In this document: piece after piece, positions 31,896 through 39,935 of the stretch
Layout: every line of letters begins with the position of its first letter
Position numbering within the stretch: the stretch's first letter is position 1
NCBI GenBank assembly: GCA_052389435.1
Contig: JBQTIB010000076.1
Location: 1 to 64,000, forward strand
Source: JBQTKD01 sp052389435
GTDB taxonomy: Bacteria; Actinomycetota; Actinomycetes; Sporichthyales; Sporichthyaceae
Reading direction: 5' to 3'
Length of the DNA: 64,000 bases
The notes under the pieces: model-generated
What the model was told of the DNA's origin: nothing
The model's database searches: none
What the model saw: only the letters and a program-made list of their open reading frames with translations
Translations under genes and position numbers: made by a program

Positions 31896-32875
31896 TCACC
31901 GTCCACAACGTGTCCAAGTCGTTTGGGTCCTTTCAGGCCCTGACCGACGTGTCGCTGGAGATTCCCGACGGCTCGCTCACCGCGTTGCTCGGCCCCTCCG
32001 GCTCCGGCAAGTCGACGTTGCTGCGCGTCATCGCCGGTCTGGAGGCGCCCGACGCCGGAGCCGTCGTCATCTCGGGAAGCGACGTCACCGCGGTCCGCCC
32101 CCAGTCGCGCGGCATCGGCTTCGTCTTCCAGCACTACGCGGCGTTCAAGCACATGACGGTCCGGGACAACGTCGCGTTCGGTCTGGCGATCCGCAAGCGA
32201 CCCAAGGCCGAGATCGCCGGGAAGGTCGACGAACTGCTCGGCATCGTCGGCCTGGCGGGCTATCAGAACCGATACCCGCACCAACTCTCCGGCGGTCAGC
32301 GCCAGCGCATGGCCCTGGCCCGGGCCCTGGCCGTGGACCCGAAGGTGCTGCTGCTCGACGAGCCCTTCGGCGCGCTCGACGCCAAGGTCCGCGAGGAGCT
32401 CCGCTCCTGGCTGCGCCGCCTGCACGAGAACGTCCACGTCACCACCGTCCTGGTCACCCACGACCAGGAGGAGGCGATGGACGTCGCCGGGTACATCGCC
32501 GTCATGAACGCCGGACGCATCGAACAGTTCGGGTCCCCGCGCGAGGTCTACGACCACCCGGCCACCGAGTTCGTCCTGCGCTTCCTCGGCCCGGTCTCGA
32601 CGCTGTGCGGCAACCTCGTGCGCCCGCACGACCTGACGCTCGACCGCGTCTCTGCGGTCGGCTCCGAGCTCGGCTCCGTGCCGGTGACGGTCCAACGCGT
32701 CACCCACCTCGGCTTCGAAGTGCGCGTGGAACTGCGCACCGACGCGGGCGAGGCGGTCACCGCCCAGGTCACCCGAGGCGAAGCCCGCCACCTCGAACTG
32801 CGCGAGGGCGATCGCCTCTGGGTGCGCGCCGAAGAGGCGGTGGGGGAGAGCGTGGCCGCAGCCGCCTCCTTCTAG
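31892..32875 (+). CDS. cysA: sulfate ABC transporter ATP-binding protein CysA
   Basis: This 327-residue ATPase drives sulfate uptake. Walker A is GPSGSGKSTLL, the Q-loop lies in FVFQHYAAFKHMTV, the signature is LSGGQRQRMALARALA and Walker B is VLLLDEPFGALD, with the H-loop VLVTHDQEEAMDVA. A shortened C-terminal TOBE-like domain (about residues 240-327) follows, as in CysA/PotA proteins. GTG at 31892 overlaps the cysW stop. The gene converges on the M16 peptidase with 23 bases between stops. Confidence 0.96.
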   Translation: MITVHNVSKSFGSFQALTDVSLEIPDGSLTALLGPSGSGKSTLLRVIAGLEAPDAGAVVISGSDVTAVRPQSRGIGFVFQHYAAFKHMTVRDNVAFGLAIRKRPKAEIAGKVDELLGIVGLAGYQNRYPHQLSGGQRQRMALARALAVDPKVLLLDEPFGALDAKVREELRSWLRRLHENVHVTTVLVTHDQEEAMDVAGYIAVMNAGRIEQFGSPREVYDHPATEFVLRFLGPVSTLCGNLVRPHDLTLDRVSAVGSELGSVPVTVQRVTHLGFEVRVELRTDAGEAVTAQVTRGEARHLELREGDRLWVRAEEAVGESVAAAASF

Positions 32876-32898
32876 TCCCCGGCTCCAGGCCCCGAGCT

Positions 32899-35715
32899 CT
32901 AGTCCCCCAACTTCAGGGTCGCGATCGGGCCCAGCTTCAACGCTTCGAGCTGGGTCAGGATTTTCTCCCGGTCGCCCGCGACGGCGATGCGCAGCTCGTC
33001 CGGCTTGACCTGACGTGCCCAGGCCTCCTTGACCTGACCCGCCGTCAGAGCTCCGACCCGGTCGGCCAGACCGCGGTAGTAGTCCACCGGCAGGTCGTAG
33101 CCGAACATGAGCCCAAGAGTGCGTGCGGAGTCCCGGGTGGTCTGGAACAGCGCCGGTACCGAGCCCACGTAGGAGTCCTTCGCCAGCTTCAGTTCCTCCG
33201 CGCTCAGCTCGTCGCGCACCATCCGGCCGGTCTCGGCGAGCAACTCCTTGATCGAATCCCCGGTGTATGCACCTTCGACCGAGGCGCCCGTGCGGAACCA
33301 GCCGGGTCCACGCGCCGCGGTGAACGTGGAGTAGGCCCCGTAGGTCCAGCTCTTGTCCTCGCGCAGGTTGACGTTCAGCCGGCTCGACAGGCCCAGGCCA
33401 CCGAGCACGCGGTTGCCGAGCTCGACGGCCTCGTAGTCCGGAGCCGTGCGGGCCAGGGTCGCCTGCCCGAGCTCGACGGCGCTCTGCGCGCCGCCCGTCA
33501 CGTCGATCAGCGAGATCCGTTCGGCGGCGGCCTTCCCGGCGGTCGGCGGGGCGGGAACGCTGCCGTTGCCCTGCCAGTCGCCGAAGGCCTCCTTCGCCAG
33601 CGCGCGCGCCTCGTCCTCGGTCAGGTCCCCGGCCAGCACGAGCGCGGAGGTCTGCGGGCTCCAGACCTTCGCCGCCTGCTCCACCAGCGCGGGCCGGTCG
33701 GCCGCGTCGAGCGCGGCGGCGGTTCCGTCGGTCAGGCGTCCGTAGGGGTGCTCGGCGCCGTAGAGCTGACGGCGCAGCAGCCGGGCCGCCACCACGTCGG
33801 GGTCGTTGTCCGCCTGCTTGCGGGAGACCTTCAGGTCGTCGCGGACGCGCGCGACGGCGTCGTCGGGGAACTCCGCCCGGCGGGCGAGGTCGGCGAGGAC
33901 CTTCACGGCCTCGTTGGACTGCGCGGTCAGGGTCTGCAGCGTCAACGCGGAGGATTCGGTGCGGGTCTCGGATGCCAGGGTGGCGCCGATGGCGGAGATC
34001 CGGGTCGCGATCGCCGCCGCGTCCGCGCCGGCGGCGCCCTGCCGCAGCATCGTGTTCACGAACTGCGTCAGGCCGGGCCGATCCACCGGATCGTTGGCGC
34101 TGCCGAGGCGGGAGACCAGCGAGGAGGTGACCACCGGCAGCCGAGCCTCGCGGGTCAGGTAGACCGGCATGCCGTTCTCGAGGGTGAAGGTGGCGATCTC
34201 GGGCAGCGCCGGCGCCGGCACGGGCGTTGGGCCGGGCACCGCGTTGCGCCACTGTTCGGCCGAGACCACCCGCGGCGTCTCCGCAGGCGCGGGCTCGCCG
34301 GCCGGGTCGGGCGGCAGGACGCGCTCGCCGGGCTTGGTGACGATCACGACCCGGCGATCCTTCGGCAGATACTCCTTCGCGAAGCTCTTGACGGCGTCGA
34401 CGTCGACCTTGCCGTAGCGCTCGATGTCCTTGGACAGGTAGTCGGGCGTGCCCGTGTAGTGGTTGTACCGGTTCAGCGTGTCCGCGAGGCCGTTGTTGTC
34501 GCCGGTGGACTCCAGACCCCGGACGATTCCGGACACCAGCGTCGTCTGCGCGGCGCGGACCTCCTCGGGGGAGGGACCGTTGGCGGCGAAGCCGGTCATG
34601 ATCTCGTCGATGGCGGTGGCGAGCTGCTCGGCCGTGGTGCCGGGCTTGGCGGTCGCGGTGACGTTGAACACCGACGCGAGTTCGTTCGAGCCCTGGTAGG
34701 CGACCACGTTCTGGGCGATCTTGCGATTGCGCACCAGTTCCCGGTACAGCAGGCTCGACTCGCCGCCGCCGAGCACGGTGCCGGTCACGTCGCCCTCGGC
34801 GTCGCCCGGCTTGTAGAAGGCGGGGGTCAGCCAGCCCATCGACACGCGCTCGAGTTCGACCTTGTCGGTGAGAACGACGCGCTTCTCCGCGGTCAGCGGC
34901 TTGGTTTCGATGGCCGGCTTCGGCGGCTTCGGCGCCTTGGCCAGCGTCCCGAAGTACTTCTCCACCCACTCCCGGGCGCGCGCCTCCTCGAAGTTGCCCG
35001 CGATCACCAGCGTCGCGTTCGACGGGGTGTAGTACTGGCGGAAGAAGGCCTCGACGTCTTCGAGGTTGGCCGCGGCGATGTCCTCGTGGGACCCGATCAC
35101 GCCGGCGGAGTAGGGGTGGTCCGGGCCGAAGATCTGCTTGTCCATCTCGTCGTCGGACAGGCCGTACGGGCGCTGCTCGCGATTCTCGCGACGCTCGTTG
35201 CGGACGACGTTCTTCTGCACCCACAGGCTCTTGGCGTCGAGTGAGTCGAGCAGGAAGCCCATGCGGTCGCTCTCGGCCCACAGCGCCATCTCGAGGCGGT
35301 CGGCCGGCATGTCGCCGAGCAGATAGTTCGTGCGGTCGTTGGTCGTCGATCCGTTGAAGAACGCCCCGACTCCCTCGAAGAGCTTTTCCTTCTTCCCTTC
35401 GGGGACGTGGCCCGAGCCCTGGAACATGATGTGCTCGAACAGGTGCGCGAACCCGGTGCGGCCCTTGGTCTCGTTCGCGGCGCCGACGTGGTACCAGACG
35501 TTGGTGGAGACCGTCGGAACGCCCGGCACCCTGGCGAGGATCACCTCCATCCCGTTGGCCAGTTGGTACTTCTGCGTCGGGATCTCGACCTGCGCGCTCG
35601 CCGAGTCGCCCCTGCCGCGGACGAACACCACCGCGAGGACGGCCGCGAGCAGCACGACGGCCATCGCGAGCGGGAGGAAGGATCGTCTACGTTCGTCGGT
35701 GCTCGGCGTAGTCAT
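32899..35715 (-). CDS. membrane-anchored M16 zinc peptidase, two M16 halves in one chain
   Basis: This 938-residue protein starts with an N-terminal hydrophobic anchor (LPLAMAVVLLAAVLAVVFV) and is probably extracytoplasmic. The first M16 half has the inverted zinc motif HLFEHIMFQ with the distal glutamate in VVRNERRENREQRPYG; the second half, from about residue 500 (ATFTLENGMPVYLTRE), lacks HxxEH and is the usual inactive partner. Fusion of both halves resembles pitrilysin-type or bacterial YmxG/PqqL-like enzymes. ATG at 35715 has a GGAG site 7 bases upstream. Its start faces that of pyrF across only 34 bases. Substrate unknown. Confidence 0.92.
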   Translation of the reverse strand: MTTPSTDERRRSFLPLAMAVVLLAAVLAVVFVRGRGDSASAQVEIPTQKYQLANGMEVILARVPGVPTVSTNVWYHVGAANETKGRTGFAHLFEHIMFQGSGHVPEGKKEKLFEGVGAFFNGSTTNDRTNYLLGDMPADRLEMALWAESDRMGFLLDSLDAKSLWVQKNVVRNERRENREQRPYGLSDDEMDKQIFGPDHPYSAGVIGSHEDIAAANLEDVEAFFRQYYTPSNATLVIAGNFEEARAREWVEKYFGTLAKAPKPPKPAIETKPLTAEKRVVLTDKVELERVSMGWLTPAFYKPGDAEGDVTGTVLGGGESSLLYRELVRNRKIAQNVVAYQGSNELASVFNVTATAKPGTTAEQLATAIDEIMTGFAANGPSPEEVRAAQTTLVSGIVRGLESTGDNNGLADTLNRYNHYTGTPDYLSKDIERYGKVDVDAVKSFAKEYLPKDRRVVIVTKPGERVLPPDPAGEPAPAETPRVVSAEQWRNAVPGPTPVPAPALPEIATFTLENGMPVYLTREARLPVVTSSLVSRLGSANDPVDRPGLTQFVNTMLRQGAAGADAAAIATRISAIGATLASETRTESSALTLQTLTAQSNEAVKVLADLARRAEFPDDAVARVRDDLKVSRKQADNDPDVVAARLLRRQLYGAEHPYGRLTDGTAAALDAADRPALVEQAAKVWSPQTSALVLAGDLTEDEARALAKEAFGDWQGNGSVPAPPTAGKAAAERISLIDVTGGAQSAVELGQATLARTAPDYEAVELGNRVLGGLGLSSRLNVNLREDKSWTYGAYSTFTAARGPGWFRTGASVEGAYTGDSIKELLAETGRMVRDELSAEELKLAKDSYVGSVPALFQTTRDSARTLGLMFGYDLPVDYYRGLADRVGALTAGQVKEAWARQVKPDELRIAVAGDREKILTQLEALKLGPIATLKLGD

Positions 35716-35749
35716 TCGTCCGCTCCGTTCGCAGGTCTGTGAGGCAAGT

Positions 35750-36589
35750 TTGTCCGAGGAATTCGGCTCTCGGCTGTTTCGTGCGGTAACGACTCGCGGT
35801 CCTTTGTGCGTGGGCATCGATCCGCACGCCCCGTTGCTGGCCGCCTGGGGGTTGCCCGACGACGCTTCGGGGGCCGAACGGTTCGGCCGGACCGTCGTGG
35901 AGGCCCTCGCGGAGGTCGCCGCGGCCGTCAAGCCGCAGTCGGCGTTCTTCGAGCGCTTCGGGCCCGCCGGCGTCCTGGCGCTGTCCCGGGTGCTGGCCGA
36001 CGCCCGGGCGGCGGGCCTGCTCACCGTCCTGGACGTCAAGCGCGGAGACATCGGGAGCACTGCGGCCGCCTATGCGCAGGCCTACCTGGACCCCGCGGCG
36101 CCGCTGGGCGCGGATTCGATCACGGTCTCGCCCTACCTCGGGTTCGGCTCGCTGGAGCCGTTCCTGACCACCGCGGCCGAGCACGGCGGCGGGGTGTTCG
36201 TGCTGGCGCTGACCTCCAACCCGGAGGGACCGCAGGTGCAGCACGCCCGCACCGCCGACGGCCGCACCGTCGCCGGGACGATGCTCGACGCCGTCCGCGA
36301 GCGCAACGCCGGGGCCGAACCGCAGGGATCGGTCGGGGTTGTCGTCGGCGCGACGATCGGCGACACCGGTGAGGATCTGGCGATCAACGGCCCCCTGCTC
36401 GTCCCCGGGCTCGGCGCCCAGGGTGGCGGCGCGGGCGACCTCAAGCGCATCTTCGGCGGCTGCGGCCGCCACGTGCTGCCCAGCGTCTCCCGCGAGATCC
36501 TCGGCGCCGGACCGGAGCCGGCGCGGCTCGCCGAGGCTGCGGTGCGGGCGGCCGCGGACTACCGCGTGGCACTGGCGGACGTGGGGTAG
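35750..36589 (+). CDS. pyrF: orotidine 5'-phosphate decarboxylase (type 2)
   Basis: This 279-residue enzyme makes UMP from OMP, the last step of pyrimidine synthesis. The catalytic motif LDVKRGDIGSTAAAYAQAYL is of the longer type-2 PyrF seen in actinomycetes. CVGIDPHAPLLAAWGLP opens the barrel and VLALTSNPEG and LVPGLGAQGG line the phosphate site. A TTG start at 35750 with GAGG five bases upstream fits best; no ATG or GTG is near. In related genomes pyrF ends the carAB-pyrD cluster; here those genes are absent upstream and a divergent peptidase replaces them. Confidence 0.94.
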   Translation: MSEEFGSRLFRAVTTRGPLCVGIDPHAPLLAAWGLPDDASGAERFGRTVVEALAEVAAAVKPQSAFFERFGPAGVLALSRVLADARAAGLLTVLDVKRGDIGSTAAAYAQAYLDPAAPLGADSITVSPYLGFGSLEPFLTTAAEHGGGVFVLALTSNPEGPQVQHARTADGRTVAGTMLDAVRERNAGAEPQGSVGVVVGATIGDTGEDLAINGPLLVPGLGAQGGGAGDLKRIFGGCGRHVLPSVSREILGAGPEPARLAEAAVRAAADYRVALADVG

Positions 36590-36611
36590 AGCACGCCGAC
36601 AGGCCCCCGCG

Positions 36612-36638
36612 TTGCCCGTGGCCTCGCCGGTCTATAAG
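36612..36638 (+). promoter_or_regulatory. candidate promoter for mihF
   Basis: TTGCCC (36612-36617) and TATAAG (36633-36638) are separated by 15 bases and lie 56 bases before the mihF start. The spacing is short, but TATAAG is a strong -10 for such GC-rich DNA, and an independent, growth-linked promoter for mihF-gmk-rpoZ-coaBC is expected. Confidence 0.5.
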
Positions 36639-36693
36639 TTCGCTACCGAGCACCGCCTACGCATAGCCGCCGATTGCACCGAGGTGAACGTCC

Positions 36694-37011
36694 GTGGCCC
36701 TTCCTCCCCTGACTCCCGAGCAGCGAGCTGCCGCATTGGAGAAGGCTGCCTTCGCGCGCCGGGAGCGGGCCGAGGTCAAGAATCGCCTCAAGCACTCCGG
36801 CACCTCCCTGGCCAGCGTCATCAAGGAAGGCCAGGAGAACGAGATCATCGGCAAGATGAAGGTCTCCGCGCTGCTCGAGTCGATGCCCGGCGTCGGCAAG
36901 GTGCGCGCTCGGCAGACGATGGAACGCCTCGGCATCTCCGAGACCCGCCGCGTGCGGGGTCTCGGCACCAATCAGATCGCGGCCCTCGAGCGGGAGTTCG
37001 GCGGCTCCTGA
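36694..37011 (+). CDS. mihF: integration host factor, actinobacterial type (mIHF)
   Basis: This 105-residue nucleoid protein is unrelated to the alpha/beta IHF of proteobacteria. It shows LTPEQRAAALEKAAFARRER at the N-terminus, the long helix AEVKNRLKHSGTSLASVI and a helix-two-turn-helix DNA-binding region MPGVGKVRARQTMERLGI near residue 65. mIHF compacts and bends DNA and is normally encoded just upstream of gmk, as here. GTG at 36694 is the start. Confidence 0.95.
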   Translation: MALPPLTPEQRAAALEKAAFARRERAEVKNRLKHSGTSLASVIKEGQENEIIGKMKVSALLESMPGVGKVRARQTMERLGISETRRVRGLGTNQIAALEREFGGS

Positions 37012-37045
37012 CGGCTCGCGAGCGAACTCGGTAGGGACGGCGTCG

Positions 37046-37597
37046 GTGCCGCGTCTGTTGGTGCTGTCCGGACCCTCCGGGGTCGGCAAGAGCACGTTGA
37101 TTCAGGCTGTTCGCAGCGCGTACCCAGAACTCTGGGTGTCGGTCTCGGCGACGACCCGCCATCCGCGGCCCGGGGAGCGGCACGGCGTCGAGTACTACTT
37201 CACCGACCGCACCGAGTTCCAGGCGATGGTCGACGACGGCGATCTGCTGGAATGGGCCGAGTTCGCCGGGAATCTCTACGGCACCCCGCGCGAACCGGTT
37301 CTGGACCGCCTGGCCGGCGGCAACCCGGTGCTGCTGGAGGTCGAGATCCAGGGGGCGCGCCAGGTTCGGGCCGTCATGCCCGAGGCGTGCCTGGTGTTCC
37401 TGGCCCCGCCGAGCTGGGACGAACTGGTCCGGCGGCTCACCGGCCGGGGCACCGAAGACGCCGAGGTGATCGCCCGCCGGCTCGAGGCGGCGCGCGAGGA
37501 ATTGGCCGCCGAGCCCGAATTCGACGTCACGCTGGTGAACACGTCGGTCCAGGATGTGGCCGAACAACTGTTAGCCTTGGCTCGAAAAGACGCCTGA
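37046..37597 (+). CDS. gmk: guanylate kinase
   Basis: This 183-residue kinase phosphorylates GMP to GDP. The P-loop is LSGPSGVGKSTLI, the GMP-binding region is VSATTRHPRPGERHGVEYYF, and WAEFAGNLYGTP and LLEVEIQGARQVR complete the family pattern. GTG at 37046 begins MPRLLVLSGPSG; the short N-terminus is normal. The stop lies 12 bases before rpoZ. The gene appears intact. Confidence 0.96.
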   Translation: MPRLLVLSGPSGVGKSTLIQAVRSAYPELWVSVSATTRHPRPGERHGVEYYFTDRTEFQAMVDDGDLLEWAEFAGNLYGTPREPVLDRLAGGNPVLLEVEIQGARQVRAVMPEACLVFLAPPSWDELVRRLTGRGTEDAEVIARRLEAAREELAAEPEFDVTLVNTSVQDVAEQLLALARKDA

Positions 37598-37609
37598 CTA
37601 AGGGGACCT

Positions 37610-37885
37610 GTGGCCGGAACGATCGCTTCGCCCGAGGGCATCACCAACCCGCCCATCGACGAGCTGCTGGAGGCCACGGACTCCAAGTACAGCCTGGTGA
37701 CCTACGCCGCCAAGCGCGCGCGGCAGATCAACGCCTAATACTCCCAGCTCGGCGAGGGCCTGCTGGAGTACGTCGGCCCGCTGGTGGACACCCACCTGCA
37801 CGAGAAGCCGCTGTCGATCGCGATGCGCGAGATCAACGCCGGTCTGCTGACCGCCGAACCGATCGACCCGGCCGTCGGCGTCTGA
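37610..37885 (+). pseudogene. rpoZ: RNA polymerase omega subunit gene interrupted by an in-frame TAA
   Basis: From GTG 37610 (AAGGGGACCT site) the frame encodes an actinobacterial omega start: PEGITNPPIDELLEATDSKY and YAAKRARQINA. It then meets TAA at 37736-37738 as codon 43. The same frame continues without other stops for 48 codons, YSQLGEGLLEYVGPLVDTHL and LSIAMREINAGLL, to TGA at 37885. In relatives I recall ...RQINAYYSQLGEGLLEY..., so TAA replaces a single tyrosine codon. Both halves are otherwise perfectly conserved. Either it is a very recent nonsense mutation, a read-through site, or a base-call error. It is the only broken housekeeping gene in the window. Confidence 0.9.
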
Positions 37886-37898
37886 CCGACTCTCCTTC

Positions 37899-39131
37899 GT
37901 GGCTGCCGCCGAACATGCGCCCAGGATCGTTCTGGGCGTGTCCGGCGGCATTGCCGCGTACAAGGCCGCCTCGCTGCTGCGGCTGTTCACCGAGGGTGGC
38001 GCCTCGGTTCGGGTGATTCCGACCGAGGCCGCGCTGAAGTTCGTCGGTGCGCCCACCTGGGAGGCGCTGTCCGGCAGTCCCGTCTCCACGCAGGTGTGGG
38101 ACGACGTCCACGAGGTCGCGCACGTCCGCCTCGGGCAGAGCGCCGACCTGGTGGTGGTCGCTCCGGCCACGGCGGACCTGCTGGCCCGCGCCGTGATCGG
38201 CCGCTCCGACGACCTGCTCACCGCGACCCTGCTGACCGCGCGCTGTCCGGTGCTGTTCGCGCCGGCGATGCACACCGAGATGTGGGAGCACCCGGCCACC
38301 GTCGAGAACGTGGCGACGCTGCGCCGCCGTGGGGTTCTCGTGCTCGACCCCGCGCACGGCCGGCTCACCGGCAGGGACACCGGTCCGGGGCGCCTGCCCG
38401 AGCCCGAGCAGATCTACGCCGTCGCGCTGCGTCTGCTGGCCCGCGGCGTCGCCGGAGTCGAGGCGGATCTGACGGGGCGTCGCATCTTGATTTCCGCCGG
38501 CGGCACCCGCGAGCCGCTGGATCCGGTGCGCTTCCTCGGCAACCGGTCCTCCGGCAGGCAGGGGTACGCGCTCGCGACCACGGCACTCGTCCGCGGCGCC
38601 GAGGTGGTGCTGGTCTCGGCGAACGTCGACCTGCCCGACCCCGCCGGCGCGAAGATCGTCCGGGTCGGCAGCGCCCTGGAGTTGCGCACCGCGGTCCTCG
38701 AAGCCGCCGCCGACGCCGACGTGGTCGTCATGGCCGCCGCCGTCGCGGACTTCCGCCCCGTGAACGTCGGCGAGGCGAAGATCAAGAAGGGCGACACCGA
38801 CCCGGCGCCCATCGTCCTGACCCGCAATCCCGACGTGCTCGCCGAACTGTGCGCCAACCCGCGGCCGGGGCAGGTGATCGTCGGCTTCGCGGCCGAAACC
38901 GGCGACGCCTCGGGATCGGTCCTCGACCATGGGCGCGCCAAGCTCGCCCGCAAGGGCTGCGACCTGCTCGTGGTCAACGAGGTGGGGGAGGGCAAGGCCT
39001 TCGGCACCCCGGACAACGCGGCGACCATTCTCGGCCGGGACGGCAGCAGCACCGAGGTCCCACAGGGCCCGAAGGAAGTACTGGCCGACGCGATCTGGGA
39101 TCTCGCGCTCTCCCGCCTACCCGCCGGCTAG
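37899..39131 (+). CDS. coaBC: bifunctional phosphopantothenoylcysteine decarboxylase / phosphopantothenate-cysteine ligase
   Basis: This 410-residue enzyme performs two coenzyme A steps. The N-terminal CoaC flavoprotein has VLGVSGGIAAYKAASLLR, a histidine in DVHEVAHVRLGQ and the substrate-lid PAMHTEMWEHPATVENV. The C-terminal CoaB part starts near residue 190 with ILISAGGTREPLDPVRFL, GNRSSGRQGYALA, AAAVADFRP and the ligase lysines AKIKKG. GTG at 37899 lies 13 bases after rpoZ, so it should belong to the same transcript. In other actinomycetes metK follows directly; here it lies 6.5 kb away. Confidence 0.96.
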   Translation: MAAAEHAPRIVLGVSGGIAAYKAASLLRLFTEGGASVRVIPTEAALKFVGAPTWEALSGSPVSTQVWDDVHEVAHVRLGQSADLVVVAPATADLLARAVIGRSDDLLTATLLTARCPVLFAPAMHTEMWEHPATVENVATLRRRGVLVLDPAHGRLTGRDTGPGRLPEPEQIYAVALRLLARGVAGVEADLTGRRILISAGGTREPLDPVRFLGNRSSGRQGYALATTALVRGAEVVLVSANVDLPDPAGAKIVRVGSALELRTAVLEAAADADVVVMAAAVADFRPVNVGEAKIKKGDTDPAPIVLTRNPDVLAELCANPRPGQVIVGFAAETGDASGSVLDHGRAKLARKGCDLLVVNEVGEGKAFGTPDNAATILGRDGSSTEVPQGPKEVLADAIWDLALSRLPAG

Positions 39132-39152
39132 CCGATCCCGCTTTGTCAAGCG

Positions 39153-39179
39153 ACCATTGCGCACGTCATCCGCAATGGT
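39153..39179. terminator. hairpin after coaBC
   Basis: ACCATTGCG (39153-39161) pairs perfectly with CGCAATGGT (39171-39179) across a 9-base loop, 21 bases after the coaBC stop. No U-run follows on either strand, so it is a weak or rho-assisted terminator candidate at the junction with the accessory block. The rest of 39132-39256 shows no gene. Confidence 0.45.
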
Positions 39180-39256
39180 GGTTCGAGCGCCCGGTTTGTC
39201 CGGTATGTGGAGCCGCTTCGGCTGACACGGTAGGCACGCTGCCGGCTGAGGCCGCG

Positions 39257-39841
39257 TCAGACCGCAGCGATGAGTGCCTCGGCGATACGGCGCGCGGTGA
39301 TGGCGGCCTTCGGGTCCCGATCCAGCTGCGAAGCCACAATCGCGCCGTCGTAGACGTTCGTCAGCGCGTCGGCGAGTGACTGCGGGTCGGCTAGCCCGCA
39401 CTCGGTGGCCAGCTCGGTGAACAGCGTTCGCGTCCAGTGGCGGGTGTGAGCGGTGACCTTGCCGACCGGGTCGCAGGAGCGCGTCTCGCCCGGGGCGGCC
39501 AGGAACGGGCAGCCACGCCAGCCGGGGGTCGCGAACAGTTCGGCGAGGGAGTCGAACACCGCGAGGATCTTCGCCCTCGGGTCGACCTGCGCGTTCACGT
39601 GCCGGGTGATCCGGTCCACGCGCATGTCGTGGCGTCTCATCAGGTAGGCCTCGATCAGGCCGTCCTTGCTGCCGAACGCGCTGTAGAGCGTCGCCTTCGC
39701 GACGCCGGCGTGCTCGATGACCCGATCGATTCCGACGCTGTTGACGCCCTCGGCGTAGAACAGCTCGTCCGCCGCGCGCAGCAGGCGGTCCCGCGCGCTG
39801 CGCACCGGCTGTTCGGCCGGGGTCACGGCCAAGGTCTCCAT
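39257..39841 (-). CDS. TetR/AcrR-family repressor of the adjacent MFS gene
   Basis: This 194-residue regulator has the TetR helix-turn-helix near residues 13-60: ARDRLLRAADELFYAEGVN, SVGIDRVIEHAGVAKATLYS and FGSKDGLIEAYL. The C-terminal ligand-binding half includes WRGCPFLAAPGE. It is divergent from the MFS transporter, and the 94 bases between them hold a large perfect inverted repeat, so it almost certainly represses both genes until an exported compound binds. ATG at 39841 is chosen; GTG at 39853 would place the start codon within the operator. Confidence 0.9.
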   Translation of the reverse strand: METLAVTPAEQPVRSARDRLLRAADELFYAEGVNSVGIDRVIEHAGVAKATLYSAFGSKDGLIEAYLMRRHDMRVDRITRHVNAQVDPRAKILAVFDSLAELFATPGWRGCPFLAAPGETRSCDPVGKVTAHTRHWTRTLFTELATECGLADPQSLADALTNVYDGAIVASQLDRDPKAAITARRIAEALIAAV

Positions 39842-39851
39842 ATCGGTTGAC

Positions 39852-39905
39852 ACTAACAGACAGGTCTGTCTATTCTCAAGTACCCAGACAGACCTGTCTG
39901 TTAGT
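39852..39905. promoter_or_regulatory. perfect 20+20 bp inverted-repeat operator of the TetR/MFS pair
   Basis: Bases 39852-39871 (ACTAACAGACAGGTCTGTCT) recur as the exact reverse complement at 39886-39905, with a 14-base spacer. Each arm is itself a near-palindrome: ACAGAC-AG-GTCTGT and its mirror. This gives two TetR dimer sites in opposite orientation, placed symmetrically over the divergent promoters. It lies 11 bases from the TetR ATG and 30 bases from the MFS start. Confidence 0.9.
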
Positions 39906-39935
39906 TGGCTGGAAGTACCCGCAAGGGGGACACCC

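Noticed and set aside
39178..39195. tRNA T-arm-like GGTTCGAG sequence after coaBC
   Set aside because: No acceptor, D or anticodon arms can be built around it; it lies next to a simple hairpin.
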